64,000 nt of DNA from Trypanosoma brucei gambiense DAL972 (GCF_000210295.1 NC_026744.1:3348001-3412000); one strand, 5' to 3'. Shown: positions 39,640-52,100, counted from the first letter of the stretch. Numbers and translations: made by a program. Notes: generated by a model from the letters alone, not told the origin.

Positions 39640-40129
39640 TAAAGGGCATCAGCCCCCAAACTTTAAAGTTCCCCTCATTACGGGCCCCCCCAAGATAAAA
39701 TCCCCAAAAACTGCCTCCAAAAAAAAAACTTTAACAACCTTTTGAANNNNNNNNNNNNNNNNNNNNNNNNNNNNNNNNNNNNNNNNNNNNNNNNNNNNNN
39801 NNNNNNNNNNNNNNNNNNNNNNNNNNNNNNNNNNNNNNNNNNNNNNCGTTCCGCAGGTTCTCCAGCACAATGCCATCGCTTGCCGCGAAGAAAGCCAACA
39901 CATGTTTGATGAAGTGTCGCTCGCCGTCGTCCAGCTTCTCCCAATCTGTCATGTCATTCCCAAGGTCGATTTCCTCCACCGTCCAGATGCTGCTCTCCGC
40001 CTCCTTGTACTTCTGCCATATGTCAGGGTACTTGATGGGGAAGATAACGTAGCGGTCGGGGTTTTCTGTCAGAAGTGGCTCCTCCACCTCCCCTTCCTTA
40101 CGCGAGCGCTTGTGAGATTTGGGTGGCAT
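39640..40129 (-). CDS. RNR2: Ribonucleotide reductase small subunit, copy 3, broken by assembly gap
   Basis: The first ~94 codons (from the ATG at 40129 down to 39847) match the other copies, apart from one missing base near 39854. Then come 100 N, and the remaining left flank (about 39640-39746) is a poor-quality version of the normal 3' end, with many A-for-other changes. Compared with copy 2, roughly 690 bp of true sequence is represented by the 100 N. The break is therefore most simply an assembly artefact and the real gene is probably intact. Confidence 0.8.
39747..39846. other. Assembly gap of 100 N
   Basis: Exactly 100 N bases, a conventional size for an unknown gap. The array period implies about 690 bp here. 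Confidence 0.98.
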
Positions 40130-40572
40130 CGTTAGCACTGTCCTTGTTTTTCTTCTCTTGATGTGTTTTCAATATACGACAGAGCAGCTAATGGAATGAA
40201 TGAAGAGAAAGCTTGCACACAAGAGGCATATTCAGTAGTGTAGTAGCGAAACAGTGGAAAGAAGTGGACATCCCAACCAACGCGCACAATGCATTGCCAT
40301 CGTGTAACTATCAGCACAAAAAGGGTAGTCGCAATAATTGCAACCGTCCCTCCACTATGGCATTACGAAATGGAAAAACTAAAACAAGTCAAAAGGAAAA
40401 ACAATGGGAACCTGACAGGTACAAAAGTGCAAAATGGTATGCCTCTTACACATTTCCCTTTCACCACCCTCACACATAGAAACTGCCATCAAGCATAGCG
40501 TGTAAATATTTGTCAGGTGAGGGCACTCTAAGCACTAATATTGAAACCAATTGTCCACCAAAGGTAAAAAGA

Positions 40573-40657
40573 AAAAAATACACCCGATAAACAAGTGTCA
40601 TACTCCAGACATTAAAATCATCAAATGATATTAGCTATCTCACATGTAACAAGCGCA
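40573..40657. other. Replaced spacer segment between RNR2 copies 4 and 3
   Basis: These 85 AT-rich bases stand where the other spacers have 110 different bases (35716-35825 in the first spacer). Flanking spacer sequence is nearly identical on both sides. The segment lies in the presumed 3' UTR of copy 4. Confidence 0.85.
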
Positions 40658-40906
40658 CAGGTTCCCGTGTATGCCTATGTACGATTCTATGTGTTTGCAT
40701 GCAGGCGTATGGAGGCATACGTGCTGCTGCCCACAAGCTCATTTCCTTGTTATGATATCTGTTAAAAACAACAGCCAGTACTCCAAGGAGGTGCAGTCGC
40801 TGACCTTACCAGAGTAACAGATATCTAACTCAATGAATGTAAAGGGCATCAGCCCCATACTTCACAGTTCCCCTCACATACGGGCACGCACCAACGATAA
40901 CATCCC

Positions 40907-41920
40907 CTAGAAATCTGCGTCCAGAGAGAAAACCTTTGACGACCTTTCGGAACTCATCACACCAGCCTTCTGATACTCACCAACCTTCTTCTCGAAAAAG
41001 TTAGTTTTCCCCTGAAGAGAAATCATATCCATGAAGTCAAATGGGTTCTTCGAGTTGTAATGACGGTCGTACCCCAAGGACACCAGGAGCCGATCGGCGA
41101 CAAACTCAATGTACTGAGTCATCAGCTGAGAATTCATTCCAATTAAGCGGACAGGTAATGCATCGCAAATGAACTCTCGTTCAATTGATACTGCATTGCA
41201 TATAATTTCAAGCACACGATCCCTCGGCAGCTTGTTTACGATATACTTCTCGTATAATAGGCAAGCAAAGTCAGTGTGCAGACCCTCATCACGTGAAATC
41301 AGCTCGTTGCTGAAGGTGAGCCCGGGCATCAAGCCACGCTTCTTTAACCAAAAAATGGCGCAGAACGAGCCAGAGAAAAATATGCCCTCGACAGCCGCAA
41401 ACGCGACGAGCCGCGTAGGGAACGAAGTCTGACTGCCAATCCATTCAATCGCCCATTTGGCCTTTTTCTCAATACACGGAATCGTCCTTATGGCATGTAG
41501 CAGTCGTTGCTTTTCGTCGGGATCCACAACATACGTATCGATCAACACGGAGTATGTCTCAGAATGGATATTTTCCATAGCAATCTGGAACCCATAGAAA
41601 CATCGAACTTCAGGTACCTGCACTTCGCACATGAACCGTTCCGCAAGGTTCTCCAGCACAATGCCATCGCTTGCCGCGAAGAAAGCCAACACATGTTTGA
41701 TGAAGTGTCGCTCGCCGTCGTCCAGCTTCTCCCAATCTGTCATGTCATTCCCAAGATAAATGTTTTCCACCGTCCAGATGCTGCTCTCCGCCTTCTTGTA
41801 CTTCTGCCATATGTCAGGGTACTTGATAGGGAAGATAACGTAGCGGTCGGGGTTTTCTGTCAGAAGTGGCTCCTCCACCTCCCCTTCCTTACGCGAGCGC
41901 TTGTGAGATTTGGGTGGCAT
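40907..41920 (-). CDS. RNR2: Ribonucleotide reductase small subunit, copy 4, divergent
   Basis: A 337-aa copy and the first in the direction of transcription. All di-iron ligands, Y123, W49 and the FSLDADF tail are present. It differs from the other copies at three residues close to W49: E43 to K, E53 to N and D55 to Y. The usual WTVEEIDL, conserved across eukaryotic R2 proteins, therefore reads WTVENIYL. Five of the base changes cluster in eight bases (41758-41765). It may still be active, be a diverging paralogue, or reflect sequencing error at an array edge. Confidence 0.9.
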   Translation of the reverse strand: MPPKSHKRSRKEGEVEEPLLTENPDRYVIFPIKYPDIWQKYKKAESSIWTVENIYLGNDMTDWEKLDDGERHFIKHVLAFFAASDGIVLENLAERFMCEVQVPEVRCFYGFQIAMENIHSETYSVLIDTYVVDPDEKQRLLHAIRTIPCIEKKAKWAIEWIGSQTSFPTRLVAFAAVEGIFFSGSFCAIFWLKKRGLMPGLTFSNELISRDEGLHTDFACLLYEKYIVNKLPRDRVLEIICNAVSIEREFICDALPVRLIGMNSQLMTQYIEFVADRLLVSLGYDRHYNSKNPFDFMDMISLQGKTNFFEKKVGEYQKAGVMSSERSSKVFSLDADF

Positions 41921-42851
41921 CGTTAGCACTGTCCTTGTTTTTCTTCTCTTGATGTGTTTTCAATATACGACAGAGCAGCTAATGGAATGAATGAAGAGAA
42001 AGCTCGCACACAAGAGGCATATTGCTTTCTAAGTGCTGTTATCACATTTGACAATCCTGTCTAAAAAACATTACTGTTTCTGTTTTTTGCTTCTTTAAAG
42101 TTAATTGTTCGTATAGGTTCTAGGTAAGGTCGATAGTTGCTCTTGGGGAAAGCGCGTTGGCAACAGCAACGAAAAAAAAAACTCATGTTGTCCACTTTAC
42201 CGAGTGGAAAGGTCGCAACAGATCCATGCAAGAAACCGTAGCATTGACTCACATTAGTGGAGAGCCGCAGCGGTGCATGCACTGGGGAGAAGGCAAACTA
42301 GTGTAGCTGCCCCAACATCTACTAAATATGTATTACTGTTTGCTTTACCACTGTGAAGTCTGACCATCTCCCAGCAGATATCAGCAGACCGTAATGCCAT
42401 GAAGACATCGACTAGCACACGTTTCGTTGGAACCTCATCAGCGCGACACTCATGGAGGAGGAACAAGCCAACTCGCGCAAACTCAAAGAATAAGGACCTG
42501 TGAAGAGTTGGTACCCCACACACACACACACACGCTGCTGAAATCGTAGAAGGATTATGTGGCTGACCCGCCCTTACAGCAGCCTAAGTAATAAAAAGTA
42601 GTGGCTAACGCTTCATGATGTAACTGGAAAGTGTGCGGGCAACAAACCCTGAAGGAGGAAAAAGTGGGACAAGCAATAACACCAATTGGACATGAGGAAG
42701 CAAGGTGAGCTGAAGCTCGCTACACAGCGACATAAGTGAATGTAGCCGCACGCAAGGATGTACCGGCGGCACTGCCCGCATGCCGCTGTTCCCTGCGCTG
42801 AAGGAACAATTGTGGGGAGGGCGCTGTTGTACAGCAGTTTATGTACGAATA
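41921..42851. other. Intergenic region upstream of the RNR2 array
   Basis: No supported gene. Array homology stops at 42023; beyond it the sequence is unique. A CA run occurs at 42517-42533. It should hold the RNR2 copy-4 leader and the 3' UTR of the ACBP-domain gene. Confidence 0.65.
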
Positions 42852-45188
42852 TCACCCAATTGAACTCTTACGATGCTCTTGTAGTGCGGATACCAGTGAA
42901 ACGTATTGTTGCTCTGCAACCTCCTTACTCATCCCTTTAACCCTGCACCATGCATCCCACTTAGCGCGTCCAACCACATCGGTTAACCACGGCCTCGAAA
43001 TATTGATATCGCCAACGGTAGCCTGCTTGTACAAGGCATAAATGTTCAGTTTCATGTCGTTGCTTACCATACCTACGATTCTGGCAAAGGCTTGTTGCGC
43101 CGCCGCAAATGCCGTTTCTGGGTTTTGCACGGCAGCTCTATTACCCGTTGTGTTAAAATCGGAGGTGCTTTTCTCACCAACGTCGGTAGTGGTAAAAACT
43201 TCGTGGCGCTGACGATGAAGTATGGAGTGCAGTGTGGGACACGGTGGACAGCCACCCATTAGCCGATATACCATATCCCTCGAAAATCCCAGTGGCGTGC
43301 CATCCTCACAATCCTTTAAACCATCAAAGATATCACAGCACATAACAAGCCAATCCGCCAATGCTCGTTCAGCTTCATCAGGAGCTCTGGCATCAACAGA
43401 TACTTGTTGCGTGGCCCATAGCTTTTCTGCACCAAGCAGCACTGACTCAACTAACCCAAAGTACAACATCTCCGCTCTTGAGCTAAACTTCTTCAGCGGA
43501 GTAGACGGTGTGGCCATCAACCATAACACACTGAAGCGCTCTGCTTCACTGGCTGGTGGTGAAGCTACGTACCGCCGGAGCGCCGCTTGCTCACCCGACG
43601 CGCTTGCTAGCAAAACCCTCAGCTTCTCACACATCATTAGTAGCAGCGGGCCATTTTGGGGGAATGAAGCTGCCACAGCCCCCGCTACCAACGCCGCCAC
43701 AAATGTCACAGGCATGTCACCAACAGTTTGGGTTTCATCAATGGCCTCCACAAGAGGTAAAAATTTTTGAACCGTACACTCAAGCGAGACTAACTGCAAC
43801 AAGAGGAAAAGGTGCACGCTGTGGAGTGACGCTGCGGTCGGAACGGTGGCAGGTACGTCACCGTGCCGTAACGCAGGGCTGTAGCCGCCCACGATATTGG
43901 GACCATGCTGCTCGAGCTTCAACAATGTTGAGCGGCGAAAATCTACCCAAAGAAGGATGAAAGCAAGCTTTTGGGGATCTTGCACTGGGCAGGAAAGGTA
44001 AAAATGCGGCTGTAACGGTAATTGGCACTGGTGCATACGTTTTTCGCTAGCCTCGACGCAACCGCAACCACCGCCTCTGGTGTCATCTGGCTGCTCGACT
44101 GTGCCAGCAGTAGTCAATCTGCCGTTGTCACCTACTGAAAGGGGGGTTTCACCACAAAAAACAGGTAGTAGCAACCCATCGAAAACCTCCAAAACGTCAA
44201 ACAGTGTAGCTATATTGCCGTTGCATACATCATACATGACAGTTGAATCCACCAAAATGCTGGAGAGGGGTTGAGTATCGTTACGTCGTGCAGCATTGCT
44301 TAACCTAGCAATGCGCTCGGTGAAACAGCCCTCGGGTAGGGAGACCAACTCAGCGTTATCGCTGCCTTTAGAGGCACCTCGTGCTCTACCTCTACGGCAG
44401 CCACAGTGGCGGTCACCACGATGACGAGTCCCCTCCCACACGAGACGCAGAAGTAGCGGGCGTAAGGCTTCCGACACACAGGACAATCTGAACGGCCATT
44501 TCACTCCCTTGCATTCAGAACTCAAGCCCAACGCACCAACATTTTCTCCATTGCTTGTGTTGCAGCTGTCGTTATTCCCTCCGTCACGAAGTGGTGATCT
44601 CTCTGAGTTAGCTCCAAAAACAACAAAAGCACCAGCAAACTCGCGCCTGATCTGGCATCTTGCGTCGCGGTCACCCAAGTTTAGTTGGCCCTGCGACTTT
44701 TCGACGCCCCCAGCCATGGTAACTCCCAAAGCATCGCTGCCACACGAAGGAGCAACCGGCAGCGATGAAATACGGCCAGATTGCTCCTCAACGTCATGGT
44801 ATTCACAAGGTGCGCCGATAGCGCTTCCACACGAAACGCTGTCAAGTACAACCCCTCCATATGTTCGGTGAAATGTCACAATTGCTTCAACCACCTCTTG
44901 CCGCAGCAAAACAATGGCGAGGTGGAGTGGAAACCATTCGTCGATTCCGACCTCGTCTTGATTCTCCAAGTCCGCAGGCTCGGTGTCAGGATCGTCCATA
45001 AGACTAACGTATACTAAAAGAGGGTTGTACACACGGCATGCGGCTTCATAAATGCATCCCTTGAGACTCACCTCGCGCAAACGCTGAAGCAAATCATCAA
45101 GAAACTCCGCAGGATCAGCGGGCACGCCGTCAGTTACTTCAAGAAGAAATGTTACTGGTTCCCCCAAATGCTCCGCTTTGCTCCACAT
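42852..45188 (-). CDS. Large protein with C-terminal acyl-CoA-binding domain
   Basis: A 778-aa protein. The last ~85 residues are an acyl-CoA-binding (ACBP) domain: FAAAQQAFARIVG, KLNIYALYKQATVGD, SRPWLTDVVGRAKWDAWCRV and GMSKEVAEQQYVSLVSAL. The YALYKQAT and KWDAW cores that contact acyl-CoA are intact. The N-terminal part starts MWSKAEHLGEPVTFLLEVTD and includes FPLHLAIVLLRQEVVEAIV, which resembles an ankyrin-type helix pair. The middle is variable and Cys/Gly-rich. Free ACBPs are ~90 aa, so this is a multidomain form, as in plant and animal ACBDs, which work in acyl-CoA transport or membrane contact. No signal peptide or membrane segment is seen. The ATG at 45188 is preceded by TTTAG sites on the transcribed strand. 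Confidence 0.85.
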   Translation of the reverse strand: MWSKAEHLGEPVTFLLEVTDGVPADPAEFLDDLLQRLREVSLKGCIYEAACRVYNPLLVYVSLMDDPDTEPADLENQDEVGIDEWFPLHLAIVLLRQEVVEAIVTFHRTYGGVVLDSVSCGSAIGAPCEYHDVEEQSGRISSLPVAPSCGSDALGVTMAGGVEKSQGQLNLGDRDARCQIRREFAGAFVVFGANSERSPLRDGGNNDSCNTSNGENVGALGLSSECKGVKWPFRLSCVSEALRPLLLRLVWEGTRHRGDRHCGCRRGRARGASKGSDNAELVSLPEGCFTERIARLSNAARRNDTQPLSSILVDSTVMYDVCNGNIATLFDVLEVFDGLLLPVFCGETPLSVGDNGRLTTAGTVEQPDDTRGGGCGCVEASEKRMHQCQLPLQPHFYLSCPVQDPQKLAFILLWVDFRRSTLLKLEQHGPNIVGGYSPALRHGDVPATVPTAASLHSVHLFLLLQLVSLECTVQKFLPLVEAIDETQTVGDMPVTFVAALVAGAVAASFPQNGPLLLMMCEKLRVLLASASGEQAALRRYVASPPASEAERFSVLWLMATPSTPLKKFSSRAEMLYFGLVESVLLGAEKLWATQQVSVDARAPDEAERALADWLVMCCDIFDGLKDCEDGTPLGFSRDMVYRLMGGCPPCPTLHSILHRQRHEVFTTTDVGEKSTSDFNTTGNRAAVQNPETAFAAAQQAFARIVGMVSNDMKLNIYALYKQATVGDINISRPWLTDVVGRAKWDAWCRVKGMSKEVAEQQYVSLVSALQEHRKSSIG

Positions 45189-46127
45189 CGCCCGCTAAAG
45201 CAACGGCCACTAAAGAGTCCCTTTCTATTTTCTTCTCGCGTTATATGTTACCTCCGTCTTCGTGCACAGATGAAGATGAAAACGAAGGTGGACAAAAAGT
45301 TTAAAAAGGTGTATACAGGCAAAATAAACGCATATGTATATAGCGCGGACTTAGCAACGAGGTTGCACCACTGCCACATACTGTCTCTGCGCTAAGGGGC
45401 GCCAGGGGCCGCTCACGGCATTATTGTACCATGGGCGAAGCAACAACAAACTTTTTGGCGCACGCGGGAGCCCTCGGGAGCAAAGCCCAGAGTCCCCCCT
45501 CTATCTCTAGCTTCATATGCACATATCGGCTGCATTTCCCGAAGAACCCCAACAAGAGTTGCCATGGGTAGAAAATCAAAAGAAGCGAACGGGAAACAAG
45601 GGCCTTAGGTTTGGCAGTAGGGCAAGTACCCTCCCTCACGGCCTACAACGGATTATTAGATCTGAAGGAATATACATCTATCCTCGTGAACACGTTGATA
45701 TGCACAAACATAATACAACGAGAGGGGAGAGGGGATTATGAAAATTAAAAAGGTGATCACTTCATCGGAAGTGAAAAAAAGCACCCTCTTCGCATGGCCA
45801 CACCTTTCGTATGCAACTCTAAGGCGACGACAATTCATGAAAACGCTGAAGGGGTAATATACATACTGCGTAAACATGACAATGCACATTCAGTCTCACC
45901 TCCTGGACACTGAGGTGTAATCGTCCAACAGCCCCCAGCCATGAACAACAGGCAGGTCCCAATTTCTCTGTTTGCCCGTGGTGTTTGCCCTACGCCCCCC
46001 TGATGTGGCGCACTTCCCACAGACAGGCTTCAACAACATTGACCCCGCATCCCACCAACCTATGGTTGGTTTTATCCCCATCCAACTGGTAGCGCGATCA
46101 TCATTCCTTTGAAGTTTCACACAACAT
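45189..46127. other. Intergenic region, no gene seen
   Basis: About 940 nt. It contains the ACBP gene leader at the left and the 3' UTR of the CFAP54-like gene at the right. Short frames are not convincing. Confidence 0.65.
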
Positions 46128-49100
46128 CTATCTGACGACTTGCCCAGATCCGAACGCAGCTATGCGAGAAAACCAATCATGTAGACCCGGATTAAACGAT
46201 GACATCCCATGTCCGTCATTGCTGGTCACTGCCATCAAAAACCGTACGACATCCACGGTAACCGCGCAACGCGGCATCAGCATTTGAACATTCCGCTCCA
46301 TCAACGCATCGTCAACGACGGCACGTGGTATTATCGATGCAACAATCATCTGAATAAAATCAGCAACAAGTTTTGATTTAGCCTCGTCTACAGGCGATAC
46401 CTCATCGGATTCGTCACACCCATCGTCCGCACCCTTCTCTTTGTAACCCGGAGCGGTGCCGGACGCAACCTTGTCAGTCGCACCGGCACCAACAATGGCG
46501 GCTCGTCCACCCCAAGGGTTTCCGTGGTTCCCACTGGCACCAACAGCTCCACTGTTGTTGCCGAACGGAGTAGCGTTAAGATTCGAAGCTCCGCTGAGGA
46601 GCCCTTCAACAGTCATCGGCGCGCGCATTGCTTTCCTTCCCGTGGTAGGTGGTGCTAGCTTCGTGAATAGCACTGACAAAACTTCATTTAGCTGCTGTGT
46701 AAGGGCGGCACCGGCGGCAATGTCCTCTTCATCCACGGCACCTTCCACACCCGGGGGCGCTTTGGCCAAGGGCAGCGACGGTGCCGGACTTTGCATAAGG
46801 AGCAACGTGTGAGCTGCTTGGGCTTGCAGTTGCCTCATCTCCGCAACGGGGCAGTCAAACACCACACACTGCGTACTATTCCACATGTTGAAAATGGAAC
46901 CGGCGTCCACCCAACGTGGCCCTTCACCGGTTGAAGCAGCAAGCGAGTGCGTCATACCTTTATTCGTCGCACGTGCAGTCTTCTTAGTTGGGTGGTAGGG
47001 TTTCTCGGCAACCGAAGGGGGCTGCGTTGCGGCTGGATCGTTGGCAGGGGAGACGACGAGCACAAACTTGAGAGTTGACACCGGTTCAGCCTGTTTGCAG
47101 GCTGCACCGCCACCATTGGCACCTTGCCCACAGCGGGGCGAGGCGGCGCGAATACTCATGTTTTCGTTGTAAGCAACAGGATCAGTGCTCGCCGACTCGT
47201 ACTGGAAAGTATTGCAAATGACAGTGTTGGCGCGTGGCACGTGGAGCTGCTGGAGCGTTTGGGGAGACAATAACGAGGGAAGCGCATCTATTATGACAGG
47301 TGGCAAAAACCCAGCAGGCGACGCGTTGTCATCCCCTATTACTGTAGCCGTAGATGCACCAGTACGTTGCGTCCTGAAAGCACCACCGGGACGGGTGGCA
47401 GAAGAAGCCTGCTGCTTCAGAATTGACTCCAACGCCCCTTCGCTGTGCCACAGGTAACTGCAGCTCAGAGGGGCGGTTCTGGTCTGGAGAAACGAGCGGA
47501 CATGTTGCAGGGCGAGCTCAAGATCTAGTGACTCCTGTGGTGGGAGCAAGCAGTCTAGTGAACGCTCTCGATGAAGAGCGGCAAACGCAGAAACGACCGC
47601 AGGGAGTGACACATTGTTTCTCTGAGCTGCTCGCTCTCGGTCATCACGCGTCCGCGGATGACTGGGCCCACTCGGAGGTAAAGAACCTCCCCCTCCAGCA
47701 GCGTTATCCCACCCTGGACCTTCTTTCTCCATAACATTCCCCACATTGCGCTGTTGATAATGAATGTAGGCAGTGACACTCTCAGCAAATACAACGTCAG
47801 TCCCCAGCGAAATAGCGTCATCTCCGTACAGCGAAAACACACTTGTACCGCTGAAGACATGAAATTTCATGTCGGCGACGAGTTTGGCAAGCACTGCACA
47901 GTTGGCAGCAACAATGCAAAACGCTCGGCCCGCATGTGAAAACAAGGCTGAGAGCAATAGCAGCGCAACACGTAGTATATTATAGTCGTGGATACCAACC
48001 GATACCACCTGCTTTACGACAGACATGAGCAATCGAACGGGATTCTGTCGATACGGTTCGAGTGAAGCAATCATCTCCTCTTCGCTCGACATTTCGTGAG
48101 CCATCACAGTGACCGGCGCCCCACCCATTGTTTCCCCTCCCTTTCGCTGCTGCTGCAAGGGGTTCTCTTCTTGCCTTGCTGTGATAAGCGAGGGGTTCCG
48201 CAGGCAGAGAAGGCGGGCCAACATAAAGTGACTTTCAATGAGTGCAGTGGGATGTGCTGCTGTGTCGTAACGCGATGCGACGGATAAAATGACGTCCTGC
48301 AGCAGACGTTCCGCTTGGTCAAGTAAACCCACTCGAATGTGCTCCTCAGCCAGGGTATTCACTGCCCTATGGACATAAACAGCATCCGTACTCCACGGCA
48401 AGGGGGCAAGCTGTTTCCATAAAACTTCGCGCCGGTTTTCTCTCTTCGTTACTTCCCTACTATCATCTTGCTTCCTCTCGTTGAAGCAAAAGGTAAGAGG
48501 AAGCAAACTATGTACCTGGCTGTACTCCTGCAGATTCAGTACAGCACCCTCCAGAAGGTCGATGGACGAGGTGGAACCCTTCTGGCTCTCTTTACATTGC
48601 TTTTCTCGCCTCAGGGCTTCAAGAGCCAGTATGGTCCAAGGGTGAAACAAATCCATGCGGCTGTCGCACACCAATGATCGAGAAACATTCAGCAATCCAT
48701 TGAGAGTTTCCTCGGCATCACTTGCTGTCCCTGTGCGCATTGATATTGTGGCGCGGTACAAGGAAAAGACGCGTGCGCTGTATGAATCGCCGCACTGCTC
48801 GCATAGAGCGAGTGCGTGATCAACTACTTTCTGCGCTACCGAGTACTCCAGAAGGCGCACATGGTTCTGAGTCATGAGCTCATACACCTCGCACCAGAAA
48901 TTGTGTGTACCCACTGTCCACAGGAAGGATGGCACATGAGGTATATTGCAGACAAACGACCCGCCATTCTCAAAAGATCTCACGAGACCCTTCAACAGCC
49001 CAAGTGCTTTCATAGACTCCCCACGTACGGTATATATCCTCGATAGTAAACGCTCAGATGTGCATCGAGTGTAAGTGTCTTCTACTTCACGCCAACGTTT

Positions 49101-52100
49101 TGCGTTTCCACCGTCCGGTAAACGCGAAGAAGGCGGGGCGGAGTCACGCGGCACACTCTTCCTACCACGCAAGACAAATGCATTGCCGTCCCCGACAGTA
49201 CTCGTTGAGTTGCCCGATTGCCGCGGGTGCTGCTGTCGCTCGCCCTGCCGCTGCTGCTGCACCTTCTGTAGTCGGGCTAGGATGACCTGAAGAATCTGCT
49301 CCGCAGCATTTAGAGCCTCACGACAAGCGCTGTTATTGTACGTGAGATTCATCGGGCGCTGACTCCCACGGGAACGCATCGCACGGCGGTCAGCCCCTGT
49401 TGTCGTGCCGGACGCTGGGGGCTGCGATTGACCACCGAGGCTTCCCCAAACGTAAGCAGCTTCCTTTCCCCCAAGGACAACAAGGCACTCCGCCAGAGTG
49501 AGCTCTACACGTTGTGACAGCCGTTTTCCGTAGTACGCCGCAACCGGTTCTGGAAGACCAGAGGCCCCCGACATCAGTGAAGAAACGGTTTGCCCCACGG
49601 ACGCTCCTGCTGCATCCGCTGCTGGGCGATCATCAGACCCTGGGGAAGTAAAGCACTGCGTAATGAAAACCTGAATGCACGCCACGTTTCCAGGGCTCGT
49701 GGGGAGTTCGGTATCGTTGTATAAACCAGATTGAGATGACTCCTCCTGATGCTGCTGCTGCTGGAGTGCTTGATTATTCGGTGCTTCAGCAGCCGGCTCC
49801 GCCTGCCGGCGAGACTGCGCGCCGGTATCTGCGCCCTTTAAACCTTTAGTAGTTTTTAACGCCTCACTCCCAGAAGCGCACAGATCAAAACTCTCCAGTG
49901 CCACACACGGCACGCGCTTACCCTGACACACATCGCGCAGTATGCCCATAGAGGCCCGGAAGTTACCACTGTATGCAGCTGCCTTTGCCTGCAGTAGTCG
50001 AATTTCCACCGTTAGCGGCACATGACGCGTGTAGGTTCGTGCTAGGTATTCCGCCAAGCAGGCAACCATAGCAGAATACACTGGAAATTTAAATTGTAAT
50101 AGCTCCCACCCCAAAAATAGCAGATGATGTATGATTTGCGGCATCAGTGTAGTTAATGGTTCACGAAGATGTGGCAAAACTATGATGTCCTCCAGTGCGA
50201 ACCCACAAAAGTCACGCAAACATTGCGGCAGACCACTGCCTGAGGACTGCTCGAAGAGGCGCTCAAGAACACGGGCAGAAAGCAAGCACGCATCCACGGC
50301 ACGTTTCTGTTGCTCCCGGTAAGTGTACATGGCGAGAGAAGTTAGTGAGAGAATGGCCAAAAGAATGCGAGGACACCCCACAGAGGCTGCTTGGAATTCG
50401 GACCACGTATCAACCGCAGTTGAGTTACGTAAGCTCTCGGGCACACCAAGTGCCGCATCCACTGAATCTAACCAACACCTTTCCGCCTCATCGCGCTGAC
50501 GATGCAGTATGTAAATACGACCCAGTTCATAAAGCTCCTCTGCAAGGGGTCCAAACAGGCGGCGTTGACGGAGGTACGATATAAGATTATCGTACGACCC
50601 GGTGACGTCGTGCAGTGATGTGGGTCGTGAAGCGCCGTTGGTGTCGTCAGCATTAGGAGGATTCGTACCACATACCACACTGTCATCCGCTCGTACCGTG
50701 GCGCGGGGGCGCGAAGTCTCCACAAGAACATCTGACACAAGCGAACATTCATCAGCAGAGAAGTTGAAAGATGCGTTCGGCATGGACAAAACGGACATTT
50801 TGCTGTCACCCTGGGTACCCCATGAGGGCAGCAGCGTCCGACCCAGACGCTGCATAGCACGTGAATAGGCTTCTGTTTTGGTATACCTCCTCCATGTCCA
50901 ACGCGCATTTCTGGATAGCGACTTTTGCCTCGACTCGTCCCGGTACACCTCTAAGAGTTTGTCTACAGTTTCCTTTGCAATAGGTTCCCCAATCATACAC
51001 TGCACGTTCAGTACAAAAGGTAACAAATGCCTCGAAAAGGAACCGCTTGTTAACTTCTGAACTTCCTCCGCAATTTGCAGGGACGCCAGTTGACAACTGA
51101 ACTGTGCACATTTCAACAGAAACACCAGTTTGCCAATGGCTGTGCCCATAGGTATTGTGTAACCAAGACGCTTCGCGGCAAGCTCCATACCATTGGGGTC
51201 TTCGAAAGAAATTGGCTTCGTGATACACCTCACGGTGCCAGCTTCCTCAGTCTTCTTCCTCCGCTTCTTCGACACTCTCGCCTCCCATTGCTGCCGCTGG
51301 ACCACGGCCGTATCGTACGCGCACTTCCTTTCCTCAGCTTCTTGCTCAAGTAGGCTGCAGCCAACTTCCAACTCACGAAGGAAGTAACCCACATCCGGTA
51401 TTACATCCACCCACATCTCCATCAACGAACTCAACTGCAATGAGGACTGCCATTGAATCCTCGTACGCTCAAAACTCTCCCTCGCACATACCTCGTGTGT
51501 CTGATAAAGCAGCGAATGGCCCCTCTTCCGCTGTTCCACGTCACGAGCATGCTCAAGGTAAGCCTCTTCATATTGACCTGCGGGAGAGAAAAGGGAAAAA
51601 AGGGAGGGAACGCGTCCCTGAAATGGTAGCTGCTCATCCAGCAGCACATCGCGTCTGACTTTAACGGCATTCGGTTGTACGATCCCCAGGTCACGGCGAT
51701 AGTCTACATACCCTTCCCATAGCAGAAGCAACGTTCTCTGCATCGTTTGTGCAAGGGGGCATATGTACGGTCCAAGGGCAACCAGCTTTTCGCGGGAACG
51801 AGGACCCGTGCGCATAACGGAAGCTCGTTGCTCCGTAGCTGAAAGTGTCCCCACAAATCGGTACAGGCGCGGATCAATGAAGCCGTCCGCGGCATCGCTA
51901 GAGTATGTCCCACCGCACGAAGGTGAACCCCGGCCACCGGCGTCCTCAGCGAGTGTCTGCTGCGCGTCGTTCAGTGGCTGCACGTCTGCGGGATCGTCGC
52001 ATACAAACGTGCGAATCCCGTCGACCGCAAGTAGAACCACCTGGAACGCTTGAGCTGGCAAACCGCAACGGTTGAACAACCTAGCAGACCGCATAGCGTG

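Larger units (their letters stand above)
35390..42023. repeat. Tandem array of four RNR2 units, ~1.82 kb each
   Basis: Four head-to-tail units, each carrying an RNR2 gene on the minus strand plus a ~0.8-kb spacer. The stop-to-stop and start-to-start step between copies 1 and 2 is exactly 1,816 bp. Copies 3 to 4 step 1,791 bp because 110 spacer bases are replaced by 85 others. Copies 2 to 3 step only 1,225 bp because of the N gap. The shared sequence starts at CGAAACAGTGG (35390) and ends at CATATT (42023). Confidence 0.95.

Noticed and set aside
39649..39944. Frames running through the N block
   Set aside because: They are artefacts of translating N and poor-quality flanks.
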